Below, in pieces: positions 53,500 to 63,413 of a stretch of DNA of 64,000 nt. The position numbers were made by a program, and so were the translations under genes. Source of the stretch: Chaetomium olivaceum (taxonomy: Eukaryota > Ascomycota > Sordariomycetes > Sordariales > Chaetomiaceae); assembly GCA_039881045.1 (NCBI GenBank), contig JAYWVB010000037.1:276127-340126 (forward strand), written 5' to 3'. Under the pieces are notes generated by a model. It was not told where the DNA came from. It saw nothing but the letters and a program-made list of their open reading frames with translations, and did not search any database. Numbering within the stretch: the first letter of the stretch is position 1; every line of letters begins with the position of its first letter.

Positions 53500-55959
53500 A
53501 TGCCCCGACCCTCCTATCGACCGCTTCCACTGCCGGAAACAGCGCCCTCTCTCGCCTCCGCCAAACCCGCAGCCTTTGCTGATCAAGCTCGCGATGCAGC
53601 AAAGATCTCCCTAGAACAACTGCCCCACGCTGTCGATGACCTTCCAACGATTTCTCAGAGAGGGAAGAAATATATTCTAGAGGAATGGTTATCTAAGAAA
53701 AAACGCACCTCGTGGATTGGGAAACACGGAATCTGGCTCACGCGATTACAAGGAGACAAGTCTGATGGCTCTTTCTGGTGTTGCGAGCTTTGCTCCAGCA
53801 TCTTCAACTCCCAGGCTACGAGCGCTGCTGCTCAACACTTGAAGAAGTCCCACAGGATTACCGAGACAGCTTCTATTGCTGAAGAGGGCGGCGGTAGTGT
53901 TGAGGGTCCAAGCAAACGCATGCGGTTGGCTTGGTTGCGGCCTTCTGCTTCGACTAGCCATGTACTTCGAACTCCTGTGTTGAAGAGTACATCAGAAATG
54001 TTTCGGGATACGATGCTCAACTGGATCGTCGATGCAAACCTACCCTTTTCGGTCGTTCAGAACCCCCATTTCCGGAGTTTGTTGATGCAGTTGAACACCG
54101 AGAAGGCTGCTATTTTATTACCGGAGTCTGGGTCGACCATAAGGAGATGGTTAGACGATCTCTACGACCAGCAATTTGCTTTGATCAAGCAGACTTTTGC
54201 ATCATCCCCGGCCTTCAAGAAACACCTCTCATTCGACCTGTGGACCTCGACCAACTCTGTCGCCCTAATGGCGGTAGTTGGACACTCTCTTGACGACTCT
54301 GGGACATTGCAAACGCACCTTCTGGCGCTTCAAAGGATTACGGGGAGTCACAGCGGTGATAACCTGGCCCAAGGACTGATTGAGGTTATCGAGCGCTTCG
54401 GCCTGGCCCAGCAATTGGGTTATTTCCAGTCTGACAACGTGGACTCAAATGATGGCTGCATCTCCGCTGTACTACGACACTTTAACTCCGAGGTCGCCGC
54501 TGTTGAAATCGCGAAGCTGAAGAGGAAGCGCCGACTCCGCTGCTTTGGCCACATTCTGAATCTCGTTGCCAAGGCTTTCCTTGAAGGAGGCAACAAGCGC
54601 ATCCTCCGATCGTTTGATGAGAGCTCTCAAGCTCGCCTTGACACTAAGCAAGAGGAGGAGCTTCTGAAGCAATGGCGGGAAGCAGGTCCCATTGGAAAGC
54701 TCCACTACCTTGTTCATTTTATCCGCCGCAGTCCTCAGCGCCGCGAGAGTTTTTTTGAGATTGCCAAGGGCCAATTGACTGAGGAAGAGCGGGAAGAGTT
54801 CGGTTCTATCCTCCTCGACCCCAACACCGCTAAACTTCATCCTAGAGCCGACAATGATACCCGCTGGAATTCTGTTTACTTCATGATTGAGCGGGCTATG
54901 GTTTTGAAGGACCCGTTGGAGGTGTTTTCAGTCCGTTGGTCCCGGGACAAGGATTCCCAGAAGCGACTCAACAAGGAGATGCTGCTTACAACCTCAGACT
55001 GGGCAGTTTTGACGGAGGTCTTAGCCATTCTTGAACCTTTCAAGATCATCACGAAAAAGTTTGAGGGCAGGGAGCCTAATTTTGCCGAGGTTATCGCGCA
55101 CGCCTATACGCTACTCAGAGACCTTGAAAAGTTAAGCCAGCAATACTCCATGGCATTCGAGAAAGTGCAGTTCGCCAGCTCGGAGCTCCTCCCCGTCGAG
55201 TCACCGCCTCGGGAAAAGTCTCCATCACCGCCATCACAACCCAGCAGACCACAACGAGCCCCGCAGTTGCCACGGCGGTTTGAAGGTTACGAGGTTGATC
55301 TTCCAAACCTCAGAACCAGATATCCTAGTACAGCTGACACTCCTCAAATTGAGCTGGGAGATCCAGTGATCGAAGACCTTGGCCGTGGGGGCTTCAACAC
55401 AATCCAAACAAGCCTCAGCCTTGCGATTCAGAAGCTCAGGAAGTATGTGAATTTGATGGAGACATCTCCAGCTTATTGGGCAGCTATGATACTGCTCCCC
55501 GGTTGCAGAGCAAGGTGGATACAACGATTCTTCGTCAACGAGCGAGGAAAGGCGGAGTCGATCATTGGAGAGTTCAAAGAGTTCTTTGAAGAGGAATACC
55601 CAGACGAGGCACAAGATCGTTTAAGCCCTGAGCGCCGGGGGCCATACTACCTCTATGGAGATGACTTTTACGATCCTCCCGAAGCTATCCACGGACTGGA
55701 TGAGGTAGCAGCTTACCTTGGCGAACCTGTTAGGCCGGTGGAAGAGCCATTACAGTGGTGGTTGAGTAACCGGGAGCGATTTCCTAGGTTGTCGAAGATG
55801 GCGTTCGACATGCTCTCACTTCCAGCCATGTCAACAGAGTGCGAGAGGACGTTCAGCCTCGCCAAACTGGCGGTGGGGATGCAGAGGCATTCTGTACAGG
55901 ATGATACGATATCCAAGATTCAATGCCTGAAAAATTGGCTGCGGAATGGAAATGCTTGA
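53500..55959 (+). CDS. hAT transposase, about 819 aa
   Basis: The frame is open from 53374, but the first ATG in it is at 53500. A BED-type zinc finger lies near residue 80-115 (FWCCELCSSIF with CxxC, then HLKKSH). The RNase-H-like catalytic core starts with HLSFDLWTSTNSVALMAVVGH, then YFQSDNVDSNDG and CFGHILNLVAKAF, with the usual alpha-helical insertion, and DNDTRWNSVYFMIERA. The C-terminal hAT dimerisation region is complete (WWLSNRERFPRLSKMAFDML, MSTECERTFSLAKLAV, NWLRNG). The catalytic Asp residues sit in FDLW and SDN. An alternative start at 53454 in another frame gives an acidic peptide (MADFADPSDTASVSSD) that resembles transposase N-termini, so a small frame break near the start is possible. 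The protein would excise and reinsert the element. Confidence 0.88.
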   Translation: MPRPSYRPLPLPETAPSLASAKPAAFADQARDAAKISLEQLPHAVDDLPTISQRGKKYILEEWLSKKKRTSWIGKHGIWLTRLQGDKSDGSFWCCELCSSIFNSQATSAAAQHLKKSHRITETASIAEEGGGSVEGPSKRMRLAWLRPSASTSHVLRTPVLKSTSEMFRDTMLNWIVDANLPFSVVQNPHFRSLLMQLNTEKAAILLPESGSTIRRWLDDLYDQQFALIKQTFASSPAFKKHLSFDLWTSTNSVALMAVVGHSLDDSGTLQTHLLALQRITGSHSGDNLAQGLIEVIERFGLAQQLGYFQSDNVDSNDGCISAVLRHFNSEVAAVEIAKLKRKRRLRCFGHILNLVAKAFLEGGNKRILRSFDESSQARLDTKQEEELLKQWREAGPIGKLHYLVHFIRRSPQRRESFFEIAKGQLTEEEREEFGSILLDPNTAKLHPRADNDTRWNSVYFMIERAMVLKDPLEVFSVRWSRDKDSQKRLNKEMLLTTSDWAVLTEVLAILEPFKIITKKFEGREPNFAEVIAHAYTLLRDLEKLSQQYSMAFEKVQFASSELLPVESPPREKSPSPPSQPSRPQRAPQLPRRFEGYEVDLPNLRTRYPSTADTPQIELGDPVIEDLGRGGFNTIQTSLSLAIQKLRKYVNLMETSPAYWAAMILLPGCRARWIQRFFVNERGKAESIIGEFKEFFEEEYPDEAQDRLSPERRGPYYLYGDDFYDPPEAIHGLDEVAAYLGEPVRPVEEPLQWWLSNRERFPRLSKMAFDMLSLPAMSTECERTFSLAKLAVGMQRHSVQDDTISKIQCLKNWLRNGNA

Positions 55960-56146
55960 CTCTTTAGTAGCGGGTTTGTTATCAAGGGCATGGTTATCTT
56001 AGGAGCTAAGGGAGATAAGGGAGTGCCACCGAAGTCATGTGATGTAGATTGCAATTCACCAATTCAATTCAATTCCGGGGCGTCAATCAATCAATCTTTC
56101 CGCAAGATCCCAATTCAACCCAATCATGAAACGGGAATTGGATTGA

Positions 56147-56166
56147 TTGGATTGTTGGGAGCGCTG
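56147..56166 (-). repeat. Right terminal inverted repeat of the hAT element
   Basis: On the minus strand this reads CAGCGCTCCCAACAATCCAA. It is followed immediately by the second copy of the target duplication. Confidence 0.88.
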
Positions 56167-56174
56167 CATGTGTG
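56167..56174. repeat. Target-site duplication, right copy
   Basis: CATGTGTG, identical to 53091-53098. It joins the 5' piece of the HET-ankyrin gene to the transposon. Confidence 0.92.
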
Positions 56175-56252
56175 CGACAGGATAGCGTACGGTGGGATTT
56201 CATGGTCGGTGAATTCTCGGAGCTCGATGTTGTCCGTTTCCAATAGGCGCAT

Positions 56253-56704
56253 TTTTGGGAGGTTAACCGCAAGGCTCTAAAGCAGCGAAGAATGAGTCGA
56301 AGATGGTGTCGGTATTTTGATGAGAGAACGAAAGTGGTCCCTCCCCAAGTTTGGTCTAGCATGCACAGCCCTCGGCTCCAATTGGGACCATCTCCCCGAT
56401 CTCACCTCATTGGCGGGTGGGCCGGAGGCCAAGAGCCTTGCACGCGAGAATGGCATATTTCACCTTTTGACGGCTTCCCTCTTGCCCATCCCAGCTTAAG
56501 CAGGAAGAGAAGCTCTAAGTCAGTAAGCGGTAAATTAACGGGATGAAGACTTGATCAGGTTCCAGTCACGCAACCCAAAGTTTGCACATGTAATTTGTGA
56601 TTGATTCTTCGGGCAGATGGACGCCGGTCCCGTTTCCTTACGATGTGCTTCGTACAATAACATGACCCCAACGCCTCTCATGCACCATGTTCCTCGTATG
56701 TACA
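56253..56704. other. Upstream region of the HET-ankyrin gene
   Basis: About 450 bases between the start of the HET-ankyrin gene and the stop of SEN2, both on the minus strand. No gene is seen. Confidence 0.5.
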
Positions 56705-58846
56705 TTATCGGTTGCGGTTGGCTGAAAAGCGCCGGACCATAACCTCCCGAATAGTGTACTTTTTGAGCGCCGCCGCGATACCCCCATGATTCATCTCTTC
56801 ATCAAACACCGATGGTGGAGGAATATCCACATAAACCAGCACCAGGCTTTTGAGAACGTGCGAAAGTACCCGATTAACTCCCATCAACCACGACCACGAC
56901 CGCCTTGGCTCTCCGTGTTCATGTTTTTCCCAGGCAGCATCAGAAAAAGAAGGCATGACCATGATACCAAACTCGCTATGGTCAAAGACTGGCCCGCGCT
57001 GGTAAATGATCCAGTCTACGCCAAACTTGATACCGTGGCGCGGTACCCAGCCCAACGATCGAAAATGATGGTACACAGCGTAGTGGATCAAGAACGGGTC
57101 GTCGGGCCTGAGACCAGAAGGGGCTGCGCGAGGGGAGAAGTAAGAGTGTGAGCGAAAGAGAGACAGGAGATTCTCGGTAGAGATGGGAGAACCAGTCACA
57201 GGATCTACGACCTTCAGGGCGCCGAGCGAGAACGCCAAGAAAAAGGCTTCCTCGGGAGCGAGTTGGAAATGCTCCTTGTTCTCAATCTCGGCAGCAGAAT
57301 CAGGGGCCGGAATCAAGATCTTCTCAGGAGGGGAAGCGGAGGTTGCCTCAGGGACCGTTCCACCGTTCGGTGGCGCCGGGGCAGGGGCAGCGCTTGTCGA
57401 CTGGACGCCTGCCGAGCGGCCAGGGCTCGGTGGATCGGAATGCAAGAAGGTGGTTGATTCAACCGTGGGCGAGAAGCGGACGCTCTTCCGACGCTTCAGG
57501 TCGCTTTCCAATTCCGCAGCCGAGGGGCATAAAACGGGGTCATCCGAGGCCAAAGAAAGGGGCGTGACGGGCGTCTTGCCAGTCCCATTCGGGTACAGGC
57601 CATTGCCAGACACACCGTGGGGTTCTTTGTCGCCAGTCGAGGCACTTGCCTTGGTCGCGTGCCCGTTGACGTCACCATCGATCGTAGGCTCGGCCTCGGA
57701 GTCTTCCGTATGGTCATTGGCGTTGCCAGTGGCCTGGATAGTTGGTTGACTGGGAGCGGTTTGCCCAATCTCAAAGATGGCGAGCCCGCTAACCGGTCTT
57801 GAGACGAGATCCACGTGGGAGTTCGGAAGTAGGAGCAGTTCTGCTGGGCCAACTGGCGCTTTCGCCTCGTGGATCTTCTTGTGGGTTTGATCAAGCCATG
57901 GGCCATCCGGCAGGCTGTTCAGCTTTGATAAGGAGTTTGGAAGTGCAAGCAACTCTGCCGGACCAACGGGAGGTTTGACATCCTGACGCGTTTGACGGCC
58001 GGCAGGTTTTGGAGGATGAGAAACCTCAACAGTGGGCGCCGTCTCCAGCGTGGATTCTTCCTCAGATTCCTCAGATTCTTCATCTTCCTCGGATTCTTCA
58101 TCTTCCTCTTCCTCGGATTCTTCAGATTCCTCATCATCCTCGGATTTCTCAGCTTCCTCAGCTTCCTGTGATTTTTCCGATTCTACAGCGACGGGGCCAA
58201 CAAGGCCGGGAAGTGCCAACGTCTTCGCCGTCTTGACAGGTTCGTCGAGGACCTCCTCATGTTTGGTTATTCCGCTGTCAGCAGCATTAGCGACGGACTC
58301 GGCGAGCCTCTGCTGCTCGAGTGCCTCCAGCTCAACTTTCGCTCTCTCCCACTTGGCAAGGCGACGCTCTTCTCGCCGCAGCTCGGTGCGTGCCTCACTG
58401 ACGGTCTTGCCTTCCGGCGAGCCCCGTCGTGCCAGCTCCCGTTTCATCCAGTTCGGCTCACTTCGGCTGAGGCTTCCTTTCCCGTAGAAGCCTTGCTCCC
58501 AGAGAGCACGAATGGAAGATTCGTCTAGGATATGTACCGAGCGTGTCTCGGGATTCCAGACTCCAATGTGCACCACGGACGGCTCATGTGATGGAGGTCG
58601 GAAAACCTGGCTCAACCAAGCAAAGACGAGGTGCAGAAGCGAGACTGGGTTATTCGGATAGAAGGTAGGGAGAGGAAAGGTTCGGATCGGGGCTGGCAGA
58701 CCGTAGGTCTGGTGCAATGGTGGCCTAGGAGGCGATGCCCGCTCTGCAGGCGCTACAGTGCCCGGGGCGCTGCCCAACGAGCCCGTTGTAACGACCTTGG
58801 CATCATTGCCGGCAGTAGTGGTGGTGACTGTCGAGGTTTCAGCCAT
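56705..58846 (-). CDS. SEN2: tRNA-splicing endonuclease subunit Sen2, 713 aa
   Basis: This is an intronless intact frame. The N-terminal part (HQTYGLPAPIRTFPLPTFYP, VWNPETRSVHI, LWEQGFYGKGSLSRSEPNW) is the Sen2 N-terminal region. A long low-complexity linker follows with a Ser/Glu-rich acidic tract (roughly residues 230-275). The catalytic domain at the end has YHHFRSLGWVPRHGIKFGVD, YQRGPVFDHSEFGIMV with the catalytic His, and the VLKSLVLVYVDIP block with the catalytic Lys. Sen2 cuts the 5' splice site of intron-containing pre-tRNAs as part of the SEN heterotetramer. The length exceeds the yeast protein because of the linker, as is usual in Sordariomycetes. The gene is essential, and its intact frame argues that this part of the window is accurately read. 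Confidence 0.93.
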   Translation of the reverse strand: MAETSTVTTTTAGNDAKVVTTGSLGSAPGTVAPAERASPPRPPLHQTYGLPAPIRTFPLPTFYPNNPVSLLHLVFAWLSQVFRPPSHEPSVVHIGVWNPETRSVHILDESSIRALWEQGFYGKGSLSRSEPNWMKRELARRGSPEGKTVSEARTELRREERRLAKWERAKVELEALEQQRLAESVANAADSGITKHEEVLDEPVKTAKTLALPGLVGPVAVESEKSQEAEEAEKSEDDEESEESEEEEDEESEEDEESEESEEESTLETAPTVEVSHPPKPAGRQTRQDVKPPVGPAELLALPNSLSKLNSLPDGPWLDQTHKKIHEAKAPVGPAELLLLPNSHVDLVSRPVSGLAIFEIGQTAPSQPTIQATGNANDHTEDSEAEPTIDGDVNGHATKASASTGDKEPHGVSGNGLYPNGTGKTPVTPLSLASDDPVLCPSAAELESDLKRRKSVRFSPTVESTTFLHSDPPSPGRSAGVQSTSAAPAPAPPNGGTVPEATSASPPEKILIPAPDSAAEIENKEHFQLAPEEAFFLAFSLGALKVVDPVTGSPISTENLLSLFRSHSYFSPRAAPSGLRPDDPFLIHYAVYHHFRSLGWVPRHGIKFGVDWIIYQRGPVFDHSEFGIMVMPSFSDAAWEKHEHGEPRRSWSWLMGVNRVLSHVLKSLVLVYVDIPPPSVFDEEMNHGGIAAALKKYTIREVMVRRFSANRNR

Positions 58847-59958
58847 AGCTATGATGATTCATGTCGACCTAGCAGCGGGTTGTTAGTCTTCAGCAGGCCA
58901 AAGCAAAACCGAACAAACACAAACACCACAAAGTTGATTGCTCAGATACCGTTGTAGTCTATAAATAGAGGGCTTCCATCGAGCGTACACTGAAGCACAT
59001 TGCTCTAAGCACAGGTATGTAGGTGTCATCATCGCAATTGGGGTAGGTGCATGGAGCTGCCGCGAGCCCCTCTTCACCCCTCCATCGTATCGACGGGTAG
59101 GTGAGTGGAAGAGATGACGAGTAGCCATGTCGCTAGTTTTGCACTCCTTGCGAGCCGAAGTATCCTCACTCGAGGGCAAGATTGGCCCAGCAAGAACGCA
59201 GCGCGTGCCACCAAATGAAAACCATGAAAAGAAATCTCGACGAGAAGGCCGACTTACTCAATGACCAAAATTGAACCCAATGAAGGACAGCAAAAAGCAA
59301 TCGGACCGTCCGGCGTACCGATGAAGGTCGCTGGGGTGCGAGACAGATTGGGCTATTGTCCTGAAGCTTCCTCTCACATTTGGGAGGCTTCAAGTTTGTG
59401 TTGTTTTGGCATGGTGCTCAAGCTTGCCAGAAGCTTGGTGGGAAAAGGTGGTGCAGTGTTTTTTTTTTTTCGCGTCGGCTTGCAGATTTTGCAGAGGCCG
59501 AGGGAACCGAATGCTGCCTGTTGATTGAGGCATCAATGGAGCAACCCTGGAAATCCCAGCAGAGTGGACAGGCGGGGCCGTTTTTCCGCACCCGCAGACT
59601 TTGCTTGGCCGGCAGGGAATTGTGCATCTCGAGGTTCCAAACCTCCAAGCAACAGACGGCGCTCGTCTTCTTTTTGTGCACGTTCAACAATGTTGGACTT
59701 TCCACGGTAACTAAAAGGGAACTAGTCAATCAAGCCATGTTTTAGGCAATACAAGCCCTTGTCTGTAATATTGTGATCTCAAAACCCCTGCTTGCGGCTT
59801 AAGTTAGTGATGTTTATCCCCTTGGGCTGGTCGGATTTGTTGTCAGCGACCCACATGGATTTGCGGTCACTCGCGAGTCCCTTTTCTCTGAAATCGCCGA
59901 ACTTGCCGTCGCGCCAGATCTCTCTGGTCCATCCTCTTCTTTTCTCGCTCACGCAGCG
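58847..59958. other. Divergent upstream region of SEN2 and the glucosyltransferase gene
   Basis: About 1.1 kb without a convincing gene. A run of T (TTTTTTTTTTTT) stands at about 59459-59470. Several 75-120 codon frames on both strands lack family features. Confidence 0.5.
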
Positions 59959-61640
59959 ATGACTGTTGGCAATGATCCGATGTCGATAGCAGTCCAAGGC
60001 GCGGCTTTGGTAAGCCTGGTCTGGAGCTGCGCTGTCTTCCTCGTCCAAACCATCGGAATCACCCAGCTGTATGGTCTCCCCTATTCCTTTTATACCGACG
60101 TGTTATTACTGTTACTGACTTTGCTGACTTAACCCGCTCCAGTCTCCGTAACCACATTCCAGCGCGTCCGAAGCCAGTGTCTCCTTCCCTAAAACATGAC
60201 GAGATCCCGCACATCACGATAATTCGGCCCGTCAAGGGCATTGAAGTCGGTCTCTACGATTGTCTGGCCTCAACCTTCCAGCTCGCCTATCCAAAGTCGA
60301 AGTTGACTATCCACTTCTGTGTCGCGTCCACCGATGATCCGGCATACTCCCTCCTTCAGAAAGTCGTCGCAGATTTCCCGGGCTTCGACGCAAGGATCCT
60401 AGTCGAGGAGGATGACCCGCTTCTGCATGGGACCGATGGGCATGTCAATAACCTGGGCCCGAATCCCAAGATCCGCAACATGAGCCGCGCATACCGGGAA
60501 GCCAAAGGGGAAATCATCTGGATTGTCGACTGCAATGTCTGGGTCGGGGTGGGCTCAGTGGGAAGGATGGTGGACAAGCTCTGCGGCTTCCAACCCGACG
60601 GCGCGAAGGCAACCCCTTTCAAGCTGGTACATCAACTGCCTCTCGTCGTCGACATTGAAGAACCCAAAGCCGCCGAGGAGCTCAGCCTCCTCTCAAAGGA
60701 CGCCACCCAACGGCGCGCAACCAAAGGCCTCCTCGACCACGGCGGCCGCCTCGAGGAGATGTTCATGTCGACGACGCACGCCAAGTTCTACAGCGCCATC
60801 AACACGGTCGGCATCGCGCCCTGCATCGTCGGCAAGAGCAGCATGTTCCGCAAATCCCACCTCGACGCCATGACCGACCCGGCCCAGAACCCGATCCTCT
60901 CCGCCTCGGACGCCGCCCGCGGGCGCGGGCTCGACTTCTTCTCGTCCTACATCTGCGAGGACCACCTGATCGGCGACCTCACCTGGCGGTCCCCGCCGCC
61001 AGCAGACACTGCCGGGACGAAGTTCGGCAACCACGCGCTGGTGTTCGGCGAGGTGGCGATCCAGCCGATGTCGGGCATGTCGGTGGCGGCGTACGTGGCG
61101 CGGCGCGTGCGCTGGCTGCGCGTGCGCAAGTGGACCGTGCTGCTGGCCACGCTGGTCGAGCCCGGCATCGAGCCCCTGCTCTGTAGCCTGCATCTGTCTT
61201 TTGCATTGACCACGCTCCCGTGGGCCCGTGACGCGCTGGGTTTGTCCGCGACGTGGGGGGCTATGGCCGGCGTGTGGGTGGCTACTGTTACGGTGTGGAT
61301 GTTGCTCGATCGGTGGTTTACGGGTAGGATACGGCGGCTGGAGAGTGTGGAGGTAGATGAGAGCACGCCTGCCTTTGCGCGTGGACCAGGCAGGCAGGGT
61401 GGGATCAAGCAGCGGCCGTTCTTGGAGTGGCTGGCGGCTTGGCTGGGGAGGGAGGTGCTGGCCCTGCCCATCTGGACGTGGGCGGTCCTGCTGGGTGCTA
61501 CTGTGAACTGGAGAGGCAAGCAGTTCTTGGTGCGCATGGACATGAGTGTTGTGGAAGTCGGGGGCAGCCAGTCGCTGGCGTCAGCGCCCTCGGCTGAAGA
61601 CAGCCGTCCTAATTCTCGTAATAAAGACCGTGTGGACTAG
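59959..61640 (+). CDS. Ceramide glucosyltransferase (GT21), 535 aa
   Basis: Two exons (59959-60068, 60143-61640) join to 536 codons. An N-terminal membrane anchor (LVSLVWSCAVFLVQTIGITQ) is followed by the GT21 core: ITIIRPVKGIEVGLYDCLAS, FCVASTDDPAYSLL, NPKIRNMSRAYREAKGEIIW, DCNVWVGVG (D2), GKSSMFRKS, ICEDHLIGD (D3) and ARRVRWLRVRKW, the Q/RxxRW-type block. Three or four hydrophobic helices close the protein (ALTTLPWARDALGLSATWGAMAGVW and others). It transfers glucose from UDP-glucose to ceramide at the Golgi or ER, making glucosylceramide for membranes and hyphal growth. The frame is intact. The last 35 residues are divergent and polar. Confidence 0.93.
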
Positions 61641-61916
61641 ACTATCTAGATTCGGGAACATAGACTTATACCCTTAGATGTCCATAATAATATTTGTCGA
61701 TCGAACTACCTTGACGCCTGCAAGACACCTACTGCCTGCTTTGCTACCCGCCCTTCAATGACGCCCCTGGGGACACAGTGCCCCGAGCGCATACCAGCGC
61801 GGCAATAACCCTGTCCAGCAACGCCTACAAAAAGAGAACACCTCTCTCCATGTAAAAATGAGGAAAGAAAGTAGCAAATGAGATCACAAACAAAAACATG
61901 CGATCCCTGCACGACC

Positions 61917-63413
61917 TTATTCCCACTTCTTCGCCTCGACGCCGTCAGGCGGCAACGTCTCCACCGTACGGGCCTTGACATCGTTCCAGTCGGTGCTGAG
62001 TGCAGTGCCGTTGCTCTCAATGAAGCTCTTCTGCATGGCCCGCTGCTGCTCAGGAGTGGCGCCCTTGTAGAGCTGCTTGAAGAAGTAGTTGGGGTCCCCC
62101 TGGCTGGCATCGTCATCCTCTCCTCCTGCCTCGGAACTGACCAGCTTGTCCCAGTTCTTGGGGCCGGAACGGCTGCTCGTCGGGTAGACGGGGGCAGCAG
62201 AGGTGGTCGGTTTCGGAGCCGGCTCAGGGGCCGATGAGGATTGTTCGGCCTCGGTAACGGGTGCAGGGGCCGAAGTGCCGGCCGCAGCGCTGGTATCATT
62301 GTTCCATGCATCTGGACCGATGTTCTCCTTGCCCCATGAACCCCATTTGACGCCCGGTGCGGCCTTGGCGAGGACAAGCTCAATTTTCCGCGGGTGGGAG
62401 GTAAAGCGAGATTTGGAAGGGTCGATCTTTCCGTCCAAAGTAAGGGTTGACGTGGCTTCACGGTCCCCTGCCTTGACATAGGGAGCCGCCGCGCGGGGAA
62501 GGGGTGAGAGCCGTACCTGTAGCTGGTTAGACCCCATTCGGTCAACAGGACACGCAGGAAATCCAAACTAACCTGAGTCTCTGTGAACTCCACTTGGAGA
62601 TCCTCTTTCTTGACATCCTTCACGTACAACGTCACCGAAACCTTGTCATTGCTCTGGTAGAAGTCGACCTTGAGCTTCAACTGTTCGTCGGGGACACTGC
62701 CTGGAGCGGGCGCCGGGGCCTTGATTACCTCCGGCTTCGACTCCGGTTTGGGCTCCGGCTTGGCGGATTTCGCCTGGGGCTTGACCGGGACTTTGGTAAC
62801 AGTGATCTTCCGGCCTGGGTGGTCCTCTGGCAATTTGTCCAGGGCACCAAGCACCTGGCTCCTCCACTATATGCGCGCTTCCAGTCGTTCTCAAAGCCTG
62901 TTTTTGCCGAGGACCCCGCACTCCCACTGCCTCCTGATACCAGCAAGCATATTTCCCTTAGAATCGCCGTTCTGGCCTGGTTGGCCTGTCTTGTCAGCAA
63001 CACCGTCCTCGTAGGTTACGGTGTAGTTGCCATTACCCGTCGACCGCTTTCTCGACGCCGTCATCCTCGCGCGCCGGACGGCCCTCGGCCAACAACATGC
63101 ACCACTTGGCGCAGCAATCGGCGTCTGCGTGGCGGCCAAGCTTGTAGTAGAGAACGGAACGACGGTATTGGGATTCGATCATTTGCTTGCGAGAGTTCCC
63201 CGAACCACGTTCGGCTGCGGTGTGGTATGCCAGTTCAGCGTCATGGAGGGCGGCGTCGTAGTTCTTCAATTGTTGATGCGCTTGGGCGCGGGCAAGCAGC
63301 CAGGCTGGCGAAATTGACGACTCGAGAGCTTTATCGAGGAGCGGTATCGCACCCGCATAGTCTCTGTTCTGGACAGCTTCGACGCCCTTATGGCCGAGCG
63401 TTGTTGCAGACAT
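61917..63413 (-). CDS. SGT1: SGT1-like co-chaperone (TPR-CS-SGS), with apparent frame changes
   Basis: From ATG 63413 a TPR domain is read (NRDYAGAIPLLDKAL, SPAWLLARAQAHQQLKNYDA, SQYRRSVLYYKLGRHADADC). The middle and end give QVLGALDKLPEDHPGRKITV, the CS domain (LKLKVDFYQSNDKVSVTLYV, VEFTET then an intron 62517-62572, LTLDGKID, RKIELVLAK) and the SGS domain (NWDKLVSSEAGGEDDDASQG, FFKQLYKGATPEQQRAMQKS), ending at 61917. Between the TPR and CS parts three frame changes occur near 63037, 62940 and 62870, if the protein-like segments NYTVTYEDGVADKTGQ and GFENDWKRAY are coding. Alternatively, one long GT-AG intron (63036 to about 62866) links both sides in phase. SGT1 works with Hsp90 and Skp1, in kinetochore assembly, SCF ligases and, in plants and animals, NLR maturation. 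Confidence 0.85.

Larger units (their letters stand above)
53099..56166 (+). mobile_element. Complete hAT-family DNA transposon (3,068 bp)
   Basis: The element has terminal inverted repeats starting CAGCGCTCCCAA and encodes one long hAT transposase. It is flanked by a perfect 8-base duplication CATGTGTG (53091-53098 and 56167-56174), the length typical of hAT elements. Just inside the ends are further AATCCAAT/ATTGGATT-type subterminal repeats, which probably bind transposase. Both ends, the duplication and the long intact frame point to a recent insertion. The target is the HET-ankyrin gene on the other strand. Confidence 0.93.
51012..56252 (-). pseudogene. HET-ankyrin gene interrupted by a hAT transposon
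   Basis: The 5' piece (56252 down to 56167) encodes the first 28 residues (MRLLETDNIELREF, then YAILSHT) and breaks inside the Trp codon of the conserved SHTWG motif. The rest resumes at 53098 and continues in the same frame with WGAEEITLRDLEGNR, YLWVDTCCIDKTSSAELSEA, RWFTRGWTLQELIAPS, AQKMSWAAKRETTRVEDRAY, LLGIFGIHMPLIYGE and FIRLQEEIMKISDDH. Exactly one copy of the 8-base target duplication restores the reading frame. After IFVRD near 52217-52205 one base is missing. The protein then continues with SQFERVRSETFQPLDL and at least nine ankyrin repeats (TPLSWAARHGQEPVVELLLK and similar) to 51012. HET-ankyrin proteins belong to the fungal non-self recognition repertoire. The transposon makes this allele non-functional as it stands. 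Confidence 0.92.
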
